9,505 nt of DNA from positions 1-9,505 of the forward strand of contig JASEHU010000063.1 in NCBI GenBank assembly GCA_030018635.1, in the 5' to 3' direction. The translations under genes were made by a program, and so were the position numbers. Below the pieces are notes generated by a model that did no database searches, had not been told where the DNA came from, and was given only the letters and a program-made list of their open reading frames with translations. Below, piece after piece: positions 1 to 5,869 of the stretch (its first letter is position 1; each line of letters begins with the position of its first letter). This stretch comes from a bacterium. GTDB taxonomy: Bacteria > UBA9089 > CG2-30-40-21 > SBAY01.

Positions 1-7
1 CTTTTAA

Positions 8-787
8 TTATCTTCCTGTCGGGTCTATATTACATACTGGTGGACATTTCGTGTTTACTTCTGGACATCGAGTTTGTATCATTGGACATTTGGTTCTTTC
101 AACCGGGCATTTGGTAATCTCAGCCGGTTCTTTCGTAATACATGGTGGACATTGCGTGTCTACCTGTGGACATCTGGTCTTTGCCTCTGGGCATTTAGTT
201 TTTTCAGCCGGGCATTTGGTATCAACGGGTTGTTGCGTAACACATGGTGGACATTGCGTGTCTACCTGTGGACATCGAGTTTCCATCATTGGACACTTGG
301 TTCGCTCAACCGGGCATTTGGTTGTTATAGGTTGTTTGGTACATACTACTGGACATTCAGTTTGTATCGTTGGACATTTGGTTTTTTCAACCGGGCAATT
401 GGTCACTGCTGTGGGTTCTACGGTACATTTCGGTGGACATTCAGTTTGTATCGTTGGACATTTAGTTTTTTCGGCCGGGCATTTGGTAACTGCTGTGGGT
501 TCTACGGTACATCTCGTTGGACATTTTGTTGCTATCGTTGGACATTTAGTTTTCTCAACTGGACATCTGGTTGCTATGGAATTCATAGTTGGTTTCACAT
601 TAGAGATTGGTGTCGCGGGATCTTCAGCTTGAGCAACTACAAATCCGCCCAGGGCATTGTTTAGAGTTGATTTGTAAAGTGGGGAATCTTTTGCATCCTC
701 AAAAGCAATTACCTGTTGAATTCCAGAACTCAGACTGACAAGCACTCCTACAATTACAATCGCTGCCAATATTAGTTTTTTATTCAT
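8..787 (-). CDS. Secreted cysteine-rich Cys-Pro heptad-repeat protein
   Basis: This 259-residue protein starts with a Sec-type signal peptide (MNKK followed by a hydrophobic stretch to about residue 28, AxA-like end at VIA). A short linker rich in Ala, Asn and Pro follows to residue 74. Residues 75-259 consist entirely of Cys-Pro units such as CPVEKTK, CPTIQTE and CPQVDTQ (consensus C-P-x-x-x-T-K/R/E/Q), with 27 cysteines and no other recognisable domain. The ATG at 787 has a perfect Shine-Dalgarno (AGGAGGTG, 795-802 on the minus strand) at 7 nt, and a strong promoter lies 50 nt further upstream. The gene is divergent from the FecR operon. The product is exported, so the cysteines could form disulfides, crosslink a surface layer or bind metal; none of these is shown by the sequence. 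I do not recognise the family. The reading frame is certain; the function is unknown. Confidence 0.88.
   Translation of the reverse strand: MNKKLILAAIVIVGVLVSLSSGIQQVIAFEDAKDSPLYKSTLNNALGGFVVAQAEDPATPISNVKPTMNSIATRCPVEKTKCPTIATKCPTRCTVEPTAVTKCPAEKTKCPTIQTECPPKCTVEPTAVTNCPVEKTKCPTIQTECPVVCTKQPITTKCPVERTKCPMMETRCPQVDTQCPPCVTQQPVDTKCPAEKTKCPEAKTRCPQVDTQCPPCITKEPAEITKCPVERTKCPMIQTRCPEVNTKCPPVCNIDPTGR
11..565 (-). repeat. Coding tandem repeat: six Cys-Pro super-repeats
   Basis: Residues 75-259 of the secreted protein resolve into six super-repeats of about 28, 28, 27, 34, 35 and 33 residues. Each begins with CP(V/A)E(K/R)TK, continues with one or two further CPxxxT(x) heptads, has a short CPP/CPTR/CPVV unit, and ends with a non-heptad C-x(7-10) spacer such as CTVEPTAVTK. 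The first three copies have two full heptads before the short unit and the last three have three, so array growth happened at two levels: the 21-bp heptad and the roughly 84-105-bp super-repeat. The array is likely to vary in length between strains and to be error-prone in short-read assembly. Confidence 0.85.
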
Positions 788-840
788 TTCATTTCACCTC
801 CTTTCATTTTAAGATATTTCCCCTTCCCTTTGATTTTTGA

Positions 841-869
841 ATTATATCACATTAATGTCAAAAAGTCAA
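841..869 (-). promoter_or_regulatory. Sigma-70-type promoter of the Cys-Pro repeat gene
   Basis: Read on the minus strand, TTGACT (869-864) and TATAAT (846-841) are separated by exactly 17 bp. The -10 is preceded by TGA, giving an extended TGnTATAAT element. The predicted start near 834 gives a leader of about 45 nt to the ATG at 787, with the Shine-Dalgarno inside it. This is one of the best promoter matches in the window and suggests the secreted protein is well expressed. Confidence 0.75.
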
Positions 870-915
870 GAAGTTTTTATTTTTTTATTTATAAGTCATG
901 ATTTTAAAAAAAAGA

Positions 916-944
916 TTGACAATATTAAAATTATTTAGTATATT
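916..944 (+). promoter_or_regulatory. Original promoter of the FecR-barrel operon
   Basis: TTGACA at 916-921 is followed after 17 bp by TATATT at 939-944 (one mismatch to the -10 consensus). The predicted start is near 951. Removing the 190-bp element and one copy of its 8-bp flank (972-1169) would leave a leader of about 40 nt to the ATG at 1188, a normal length. This is the reason for calling it the ancestral promoter. Confidence 0.6.
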
Positions 945-963
945 ATAAAAGTAGAATTATCTA

Positions 964-971
964 AAATTATT
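964..971. repeat. Putative 8-bp target-site duplication, left copy
   Basis: AAATTATT directly abuts the left terminal inverted repeat (starts at 972), and the same 8 bp directly abuts the right one (1162-1169). A perfect direct repeat exactly at both ends is the expected footprint of a transposition with an 8-bp staggered cut. AT-richness makes chance identity less unlikely than usual. Confidence 0.55.
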
Positions 972-993
972 CGACCTGTGCAATCGACATTTA

Positions 994-1022
994 TTGACAA
1001 TTTGTAAGAATTCAAGTAGAAT
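994..1022 (+). promoter_or_regulatory. Promoter-like sequence inside the MITE-like element
   Basis: TTGACA at 994-999 and TAGAAT at 1017-1022 are separated by 17 bp and read toward the FecR operon. The -10 is the first copy of the TAGAATG heptamer that builds the inner hairpin. If active, it would start transcription near 1029 and the RNA would begin with the hairpin. Confidence 0.45.
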
Positions 1023-1134
1023 GTAGAATATTGAATGTAGAATGTAGAAATTGGAAATTGGAAATTTAGGTTTCTTCTCTTTCCCCAATTTCTACATTCT
1101 ACATTCTACATTCTACATTCAATATTCTACATTC
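1019..1134. repeat. Inner inverted repeat of TAGAATG heptamers
   Basis: The left arm (1019-1054) and right arm (1085-1134) are complementary over 36 bp. The right arm carries two extra 7-bp units (14 bp) that would bulge or slip. Both arms carry the same interruption, an ATATT step between heptamers. The 30-nt loop (1055-1084) contains two AAATTGG heptamers and, on the minus strand, the purine tract GGGGAAAGAGAAGAAACC (1069-1086), which resembles the loops of the hairpins at 5860-5923 and 8614-8706. The transcript would fold into a long AU-rich stem in the leader of the FecR operon. Confidence 0.8.
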
Positions 1135-1161
1135 AAGGTGAATTTCCGATTGCACAGGTCG

Positions 1162-1169
1162 AAATTATT
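1162..1169. repeat. Putative 8-bp target-site duplication, right copy
   Basis: AAATTATT follows immediately after the right terminal inverted repeat and is identical to 964-971. An alternative reading is that this flank belongs to the element: its reverse complement AATAATTT also precedes the third terminal copy at 9454. Confidence 0.55.
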
Positions 1170-1172
1170 TAG

Positions 1173-1179
1173 AAAGGAG
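1173..1179 (+). promoter_or_regulatory. Shine-Dalgarno that fixes the FecR gene start
   Basis: AAAGGAG lies 8 nt before the ATG at 1188. An in-frame GTG at 1179-1181 overlaps this site and cannot use it, so the ATG is preferred and the protein begins MHKKLF. The site survives intact just outside the inserted element. Confidence 0.8.
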
Positions 1180-1187
1180 TGGATAAG

Positions 1188-2471
1188 ATGCATAAAAAAT
1201 TATTTATTTTCATGGTAATGATATTAGTTTTAGTTTCAAATTTGGCACAGGCTAAAGAGTTAGGAATCACTATTACTAAAATTAAGGGTGATTGTGAAAT
1301 AATGAGGGTAAGTGAAGTTGAATGGATTAAAGCTAATGTTGATATGCGACTTTATCTTAATGATAGAATACGCACAAAATTAATATCTCAAGCTACACTT
1401 GAATTTGATGATGGCACAATTATCGAGATGAAGGAAAAGACTACCATTGATATTAAGGAATTATTTGAAAGTAAGTGGACAGGAACTACAAAGTCGGAGA
1501 TGAAATTATGGGTCGGTAAGATATCAGGAACGATTGAGAAATTAAAGACAAGGGATTCAGAATTTAATATCCATACCCCGGTAGCTGTAATCGGTATTCG
1601 TGGGACTAAAATCGAGATAGAAGTAGGTAATAAAGGGGAAACGACTTGTAGGGTGCGTGCAGGTTTGGTTAGAATGCGTGGATTGCAAGAACCAGAGGAT
1701 AAATGGACAACAATAAAAGAAAATGAATCTGCAACCTGTATAACTGGGAAAAAAGTCAGTCCACCTGAAACATCTAAGCCTGTGCCTGAAGAAAAACCAC
1801 CTTTTCTATTGGCTGAACCATTGCCGTCCCCAAAAATCAAGGCACAGTTTCCAACGCAAAATAAACCTTTTATCAACAGGATTCCCGATGTGACTGTTTT
1901 TATCTCACACCCTTCTGCAAAAAACCTGCTGGAATTCCCCATCTGCTTTTTGCAGATTGGAGACGATAATCCTATAAAATTAGCCAAAGGTATAACCAAA
2001 TATCGATTTAGACCGCATTTGAAACCAGGACCAAATGAATTGGTGATTAAAGCCTGGTATGAAGATAGTCCACCAGGTGTAACCGTTGTTCATTTTCCAT
2101 TCTTTGACCCACATCCACCTATTATCCGCGAGAAAAGGGTTGTACCACTTGAACCGACTACAAATCTAAAGAAACAAATAGGTACTTCTACTGGAAATAG
2201 AATTATACCGGTAGAAGTTTTTGTCTCAGCCGAAGATTTAGGAAGTGGAATTAAAGAGGTAATCGTTAATGGTAAAAGGATGGAGAAAATAAAGGAAGGA
2301 ATTTACCATACAGTACTATCACTTGTAGGAGTTATAGAGATATCATTACAATCGCAATCGCTAAAACTACAACAGATAAAATTAATAGTATCGGACAAGG
2401 CAGATAATCTGACGATAGAGGTTATGGATTCAAGCAGAACAGAGAAATTAATTTTTGAAAATCGGAGGTAA
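1188..2471 (+). CDS. Secreted FecR-domain protein with C-terminal Ig-like segments
   Basis: The 427-residue product begins with a Sec signal peptide (cleavage likely after AQA, residue 22). Residues about 25-165 form a FecR domain, shown by the run of beta-strand segments and the hallmark HTPVAVIGIRGTK at 129-141. A Pro-rich linker (about 190-215) follows. Two probable beta-sandwich segments come next: about 233-305, and about 340-410 with the Ig-like/cadherin-like signature AEDLGSGIKEVIVNG and the closing VSDKADN. FecR domains of this non-signalling type are common in exported proteins of diderm bacteria and may bind peptidoglycan or surface polymers. There is no transmembrane FecR topology and no neighbouring sigma factor, so iron regulation is not implied. 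The stop overlaps the Shine-Dalgarno of the next gene (4-nt gap), so the two are an operon and probably work together at the envelope. Confidence 0.85.
   Translation: MHKKLFIFMVMILVLVSNLAQAKELGITITKIKGDCEIMRVSEVEWIKANVDMRLYLNDRIRTKLISQATLEFDDGTIIEMKEKTTIDIKELFESKWTGTTKSEMKLWVGKISGTIEKLKTRDSEFNIHTPVAVIGIRGTKIEIEVGNKGETTCRVRAGLVRMRGLQEPEDKWTTIKENESATCITGKKVSPPETSKPVPEEKPPFLLAEPLPSPKIKAQFPTQNKPFINRIPDVTVFISHPSAKNLLEFPICFLQIGDDNPIKLAKGITKYRFRPHLKPGPNELVIKAWYEDSPPGVTVVHFPFFDPHPPIIREKRVVPLEPTTNLKKQIGTSTGNRIIPVEVFVSAEDLGSGIKEVIVNGKRMEKIKEGIYHTVLSLVGVIEISLQSQSLKLQQIKLIVSDKADNLTIEVMDSSRTEKLIFENRR
2464..2469 (+). promoter_or_regulatory. Shine-Dalgarno overlapping the upstream stop codon
   Basis: GGAGGT ends in the first base of the TAA stop of the FecR gene and lies 6 nt before the ATG at 2476. 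It rules out the in-frame TTG at 2455, which sits upstream of it, and implies translational coupling of the two genes. Confidence 0.8.
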
Positions 2472-2475
2472 GAAA

Positions 2476-4137
2476 ATGATGAAAAGAAAATTGGTTATTG
2501 ATGGATTGTTGATTATTTTTGTCCTTTGTTTTCAACAGGCATTTGCAGAAAAATTTAACCTGAGTGGCTCTGGGGCTTTATCTATTACCCAGACGAATAT
2601 CAATAATAAAACCATAAAAGACATACCGCCTGATTTAACCATAGGATTAGAATATTTAGTCAATGGCAGGTTGGCTAATTTAGATATTGATAGTTCCATC
2701 GCGCTTAAATTTAATAATCGTGATGATGATTGGAATGAGATAGTAGAATCATTTCATTTTGGTCTCTCCAATCCGGCGACAACATTGAACTTAGGTGATT
2801 TCTATCAGGAAATATCCGAATTTACATTATCTTCCGATGTATCTCCCAAATTTGGATTAAAGATTAATCGTAATATTAATCTTGGTGAAAAATCAGAACT
2901 GATGTTTATAGGTGGCAGACTCCAGGAGGCATCGGTCTATGAAAGTGATATAAATGTAGATGGAATATTGGATGCAGATGAAGATATAAATAAAAATGGT
3001 AAATGGGACTATGGGTATAATTATTATGACCAATGGCTGTCTGGAGTCCGGTTTTCCTCATCCCCAAATAAAAATACATTTTTGGGCATGACCTATCTTA
3101 AAATAAATGATGATAAGGATTCAAGGGAAGAAACAGGAACAATGACCACACCTCCGATTAAAAATGATGTGTTTGCTCTAGACAGTGCTCTTTCCTTTCT
3201 CAATCATTTCTTGACTTTATCAGGGGAATTATCCAGAGCCAGATATGAACAAGTAGGTAGTCTAATCAACCATGATAAGGCGTATAAATTCAGTCTAAAG
3301 GCGGATAAAGAAAAATGGAACTTTGAGGCTGGATACAATTATATTGGTACTAAATACTACTCTGCTGGTAGTCCTTATTTAAATACGGATAAGGAGGGTT
3401 ATTTTGTGACTACACAATGGCTTCCCAATAAAATTTTTAGTCTGACATTGGCCGGTGAGATTTTTGCGGATAATTTACTTGATGCCCCAGAATATCCTAT
3501 TACCGATACCAATGTTATTACCACTACCCTTAAATTTAAACCTCAAAAAGCCCCACAAATAACACTTGAATGTGAACTGACCGATGAGAAAAGTGATAAA
3601 TACACTACTTTGTATCCCCAACTGGATAAATTTACTAAGGATATTTCCTTAGAATTAACCCATTCAATCAAGAAGATGGATTTAACCCTTAATTTACAAC
3701 AGACAAATACAAACGATGAGAGTCTATCCCCTGGAACTGTAACCGAATATAAATATAAGGATTATAAATCAGATATTATTTCTTTAACATCAGAAACAAA
3801 GTTTACTGATAAATTTAACCTGTCTAATTATCTTTCATACACCAAAAACAAAACCGGTAATGAGAAAGACGATACTTTTAATATAACCATTGATTTGAGT
3901 TACGATATTTTACCACAAAAGTTAATTCTTAAACCAGGCTATGAATTCAAAGAATATCGTCTTGAGAAAAACTGTAGTAGTAAAGAATTTACGGCCAGGA
4001 TGGATGTAGATTATTATTTATCTACTACTTCACAATGGACTTTCACTTATGAGCGGAAGGAAAATAAGGATCTAGAAGACCCTGCTACCAATTACAAAGC
4101 AGATGTCGGCACTATTAAGTATACCCGGCTGTTTTAA
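2476..4137 (+). CDS. Predicted outer-membrane beta-barrel protein with calcium-loop insert
   Basis: The 553-residue protein has a Sec signal peptide (hydrophobic core IDGLLIIFVLCF, cleavage likely after A24). The rest is dominated by short alternating amphipathic strands separated by Asp/Asn-rich turns. It ends YTRLF with a C-terminal phenylalanine, the usual beta-signal recognised by the BAM insertion machinery. Residues 158-178 contain back-to-back Asp/Asn-rich loops, DINVDGILDADED then DINKNGKWD, resembling EF-hand or dockerin-type calcium-binding loops; these probably sit in an extracellular loop. No TonB box or plug domain is seen, so it is not an obvious TonB receptor. It is translationally coupled to the FecR-domain gene, which suggests the secreted FecR/Ig protein is its periplasmic or surface partner. 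I cannot assign a substrate. The barrel prediction is inferred from sequence texture, not from a recognised family. Confidence 0.75.
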   Translation: MMKRKLVIDGLLIIFVLCFQQAFAEKFNLSGSGALSITQTNINNKTIKDIPPDLTIGLEYLVNGRLANLDIDSSIALKFNNRDDDWNEIVESFHFGLSNPATTLNLGDFYQEISEFTLSSDVSPKFGLKINRNINLGEKSELMFIGGRLQEASVYESDINVDGILDADEDINKNGKWDYGYNYYDQWLSGVRFSSSPNKNTFLGMTYLKINDDKDSREETGTMTTPPIKNDVFALDSALSFLNHFLTLSGELSRARYEQVGSLINHDKAYKFSLKADKEKWNFEAGYNYIGTKYYSAGSPYLNTDKEGYFVTTQWLPNKIFSLTLAGEIFADNLLDAPEYPITDTNVITTTLKFKPQKAPQITLECELTDEKSDKYTTLYPQLDKFTKDISLELTHSIKKMDLTLNLQQTNTNDESLSPGTVTEYKYKDYKSDIISLTSETKFTDKFNLSNYLSYTKNKTGNEKDDTFNITIDLSYDILPQKLILKPGYEFKEYRLEKNCSSKEFTARMDVDYYLSTTSQWTFTYERKENKDLEDPATNYKADVGTIKYTRLF

Positions 4138-4140
4138 TGA

Positions 4141-4169
4141 GGGTAATCGGGTAATCGGTAATCGGGTGA
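4141..4169 (+). repeat. GGGTAATC/GGTAATC short tandem repeat
   Basis: Three copies in direct orientation (GGGTAATC at 4141-4148, GGGTAATC at 4149-4156, GGTAATC at 4157-4163) followed by a degenerate GGGTGAA. The repeat starts 3 bp after the barrel gene's stop and runs into the ribosome-binding region of the next frame. It is the only intergenic heptamer array in the window without a second inverted arm. Confidence 0.75.
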
Positions 4170-4175
4170 ATGAAG

Positions 4176-4499
4176 ATGGAGCATGCAAGATATGTTTTTT
4201 CAACATCAACAGTTACAGGAGATGTACAGGTTTTAAACCTGGTATTTGGTTATATTCATGAAATAGTCTTTATTTTAATTGGACCTGGTCTTTTCTTTTA
4301 TGGGTTTTTTAAACTGAAGAAAAAAAGGCTTATCGAAGATATTCCCACATCAAAAATAAGGTCTGTGGCCATGGGATTTGCAGAAATTAAAGGGAAGGCA
4401 AGGCAAAAGATACCTCTCAAAAGTCCGCTTACTTCTGCAGATTGTGTTTATTATAAATTCTTAGTTGAGAAGGAAAGAACAGGCACCATCCAATTTTAA
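4176..4499 (+). CDS. Truncated GIDE-domain membrane protein (probable gene remnant)
   Basis: The 107-residue product has one transmembrane helix (about residues 27-46), then a basic stop-transfer stretch (KLKKKR). It continues with the start of a GIDE domain: RLIEDIPTSKIRSVAMGFAE, IKGKA, then SPLTSADCVYYKFLVEKER. The GIDE domain is the conserved extracytoplasmic/intermembrane region of mitochondrial MUL1/MAPL and also occurs in many bacterial membrane proteins of unknown role. In full-length relatives the domain continues well past this point and a second helix usually follows. Here the frame ends six residues after KER and overlaps the last 13 codons of the convergent transporter gene. No continuation is visible downstream in any frame because that DNA is transporter. 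This looks like 3' truncation by rearrangement. ATG 4176 is chosen because the weak GGGTGA at 4164-4169 is 6 nt upstream; ATG 4170 is in frame but too close. Confidence 0.6.
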   Translation: MEHARYVFSTSTVTGDVQVLNLVFGYIHEIVFILIGPGLFFYGFFKLKKKRLIEDIPTSKIRSVAMGFAEIKGKARQKIPLKSPLTSADCVYYKFLVEKERTGTIQF

Positions 4500-5585
4500 A
4501 TTCTTAACAATCCGGGTCAAATGATGAGTTATGAGTCCAGTTAAGAAACCACAAGCCATATTGGTCGCTAACGAGACAATAACGGTTACGACCAGTGGAA
4601 TTAAATCCTTACCCCAACGGACATCTTTGGCAAACTTAGTCAGTTCTATTCCTACCAAAAACATCATTGCGCCAATAATAGCTGTAGGGAAAGTAGTAAA
4701 TAGTGCGGCGATGGAGGTAGCAAGAAACAATCCGAGCGCGATTTCAATTACCCCTTCGATGATATTTGCTCCACCTGTTCGGGCACCAAAATAATATTGT
4801 CCCGCAAGACCACCGGCTCCGTGACATAGTGGCATGCCACCCAAAAAGGGTAACAGAAGGTTCATTATTCCCATATTTAGAGATAGTTGTTTTTCGGTTA
4901 CAGGTCTATTTGGCCAGTATGATTTGATTAAGGTAGAAGTAGCCATCACGGCGTTAGTAGCCGTAAGTGGAATCTGAGCAAAACCTGCAAGTAAGAGGGT
5001 TTGCCAAACTTCCTTAAGACCAAAGGTAGTAAAAAATGGGCGAGTTAAGGAAGGAGGGGTAAATTGTGAGAATTGACCTTTGATAAATATAATGGCTATA
5101 CCCAGAATCATTAAGACGATGGCGGCAGGGGCATAACGATTTTGTCGTAGAATCAAGACAATGATGATAGAGGCAAGACCAAGCCACCACCAGGTTGAAA
5201 CCATTTTGAATGCCTGGATAGCCAGAAGTGTACCAAGTGAAACCTGGATACCACGAATAACGGAATTAGGTGTAATTTTTGCTATCCAACTCATAATACC
5301 GGTAATGCCAAAAAATAACCAGATAACACCCATAGCAAATCCAGAGGCATAAATCATAGATGGTGACCAGTGTTGAGCAATGGCAACTACTGCCAGAACC
5401 TTCATCGGTTCAATAGGCATAGGCAGGCGATAAACAAGACCGGTAACGATATTTGCCAATCCCATCATCACAAGAAAACCGGCTGGATTAAGACCGCAGA
5501 CAACAATATAACCAATGGCTAACGGAAAGAGTGTGCCGAAATCACCCATTGAGCCGGCCAATTCCCTTAAATTGAATTCAAACAA
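4461..5585 (-). CDS. MOT1-type molybdate/sulfate transporter
   Basis: This 374-residue protein is almost entirely hydrophobic, with about ten membrane segments. It carries both signatures of the MOT1 molybdate transporter family, a SulP-like group: PMPIEPMK at 55-62 and MPLCHGAGGLAGQY at 251-264, followed by FGARTGG. The N-terminal GSMGDFGTLFPL (11-22) also fits. Family members move molybdate, and some possibly sulfate, across the inner membrane. No molybdenum-cofactor gene is nearby to confirm the substrate. The start is TTG at 5585; an in-frame stop 15 nt upstream rules out an earlier start, and there is no clear Shine-Dalgarno. A consensus promoter lies about 27 nt upstream, giving a very short leader. 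The last residues (about LDGACSFLLN) overlap the truncated GIDE frame and may come from the other side of a junction. Confidence 0.85.
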   Translation of the reverse strand: MFEFNLRELAGSMGDFGTLFPLAIGYIVVCGLNPAGFLVMMGLANIVTGLVYRLPMPIEPMKVLAVVAIAQHWSPSMIYASGFAMGVIWLFFGITGIMSWIAKITPNSVIRGIQVSLGTLLAIQAFKMVSTWWWLGLASIIIVLILRQNRYAPAAIVLMILGIAIIFIKGQFSQFTPPSLTRPFFTTFGLKEVWQTLLLAGFAQIPLTATNAVMATSTLIKSYWPNRPVTEKQLSLNMGIMNLLLPFLGGMPLCHGAGGLAGQYYFGARTGGANIIEGVIEIALGLFLATSIAALFTTFPTAIIGAMMFLVGIELTKFAKDVRWGKDLIPLVVTVIVSLATNMACGFLTGLITHHLTRIVKNLKLDGACSFLLN

Positions 5586-5611
5586 AGGACTTGATTTTCA
5601 TAATACCATCG

Positions 5612-5640
5612 ATTATATCCTATTTCTGGAATTATGTCAA
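5612..5640 (-). promoter_or_regulatory. Consensus sigma-70-type promoter of the transporter gene
   Basis: On the minus strand TTGACA (5640-5635) and TATAAT (5617-5612) are both perfect matches with a 17-bp spacer. The predicted start near 5604 is only about 20 nt before the TTG start codon and lies within a few bases of an ATG at 5601 that opens an out-of-frame 7-codon reading frame. No dyad or obvious repressor site overlaps it. Confidence 0.75.
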
Positions 5641-5681
5641 TGGTTTAGTTATTTGTGGGTAATGCCTCCTCAAAAAAATTC

Positions 5682-5711
5682 TTGACAGGGGCTATTCAAT
5701 AATGATAAAAT
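5682..5711 (+). promoter_or_regulatory. Promoter of the 29-aa peptide / exosortase-like operon
   Basis: TTGACA at 5682-5687 and TAAAAT at 5706-5711 are separated by 18 bp; a GATAAA at 16 bp is an alternative -10. Predicted initiation near 5718 gives a leader of about 60 nt to the small gene at 5780. It diverges from the transporter promoter, with 41 bp between the two -35 boxes. Confidence 0.6.
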
Positions 5712-5779
5712 ACTATTTACAAATTTACAACGGATAACTGAAAGATTATTCCAAGATATAGACAAGGAGGCAGTAAAAA

Positions 5780-5869
5780 ATGAGTGGAGCATCTATTTTG
5801 ATTTTAATTGCATTAGGATTAGGAATCGTTGGGGTGATTTATTTTAGTGTGAAAAGAAGTGGAAATTAG
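5780..5869 (+). CDS. 29-residue single-helix membrane peptide
   Basis: An ATG at 5780 opens a 29-codon frame: MSGASILILIALGLGIVGVI followed by YFSVKRSGN. A strong Shine-Dalgarno (AAGGAGG, 5764-5770) sits 9 nt upstream and a good promoter about 70 nt upstream. This combination makes translation likely despite the size. The product is a single hydrophobic helix with small-residue packing motifs (GLGIVG), a short N-terminus and a positively charged C-terminal tail. That pattern predicts N-out/C-in insertion by the positive-inside rule. The stop codon TAG lies inside the left arm of the 5860-5923 hairpin, and the large membrane protein follows 72 nt later. It could be an accessory subunit of that protein, a regulatory leader or a small toxin-like peptide; the sequence does not decide. 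I do not recognise the family. Confidence 0.65.
   Translation: MSGASILILIALGLGIVGVIYFSVKRSGN

Larger units (their letters stand above)
972..1161. mobile_element. MITE-like 190-bp non-autonomous element
   Basis: The ends are perfect 15-bp inverted repeats, CGACCTGTGCAATCG at 972-986 and its reverse complement at 1147-1161. They are flanked by identical 8-bp direct repeats (964-971, 1162-1169). The inside has no open frame of note. It contains a second, larger inverted repeat of TAGAATG heptamers (1019-1134) and a promoter-like sequence. The empty site rebuilt by removing one flank and the element reads CTAAAATTATTTAG, a nearly palindromic target. The element therefore appears to have inserted into the 5' UTR of the FecR operon, ending 12 bp before its Shine-Dalgarno. 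A third copy of the terminal sequence occurs at 9454-9467 with different DNA inside, so the ends are shared by several elements. No transposase is in the window, so any mobilising enzyme would act in trans. The structure is clear; the family is unknown. Confidence 0.7.

Noticed and set aside
51..664. Two long plus-strand open frames (51-632 and 74-664) opposite the Cys-Pro repeat gene
   Set aside because: They are antisense shadows of the repeat array: the 21-bp periodicity keeps stops out. Their starts lack Shine-Dalgarno sites, and the minus-strand frame has a signal peptide, a perfect SD and a strong promoter.
11..1134. A link between the seven-residue protein repeat and the seven-base intergenic repeats
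   Set aside because: The protein repeat is 21 bp at the DNA level, with unrelated sequence; the shared number seven is coincidence.
964..1170. CRISPR-like interpretation of the TAGAATG repeats
   Set aside because: The units are 7 bp, contiguous, without unique spacers and arranged as inverted arms; no cas genes are present.
1388..1999. Minus-strand open frame of 203 codons inside the FecR gene
   Set aside because: It is antisense to a well-supported domain and has no recognisable domain or ribosome-binding site.
1188..2471. Iron-signalling FecR regulator
   Set aside because: The protein has an export signal, no cytoplasmic anti-sigma domain, and no ECF sigma factor or TonB receptor beside it; only the FecR-fold domain is shared.
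4531..5352. Plus-strand open frames at 4531-4794 and 5161-5352
   Set aside because: They lie fully inside the transporter gene, whose family motifs confirm the minus-strand frame.
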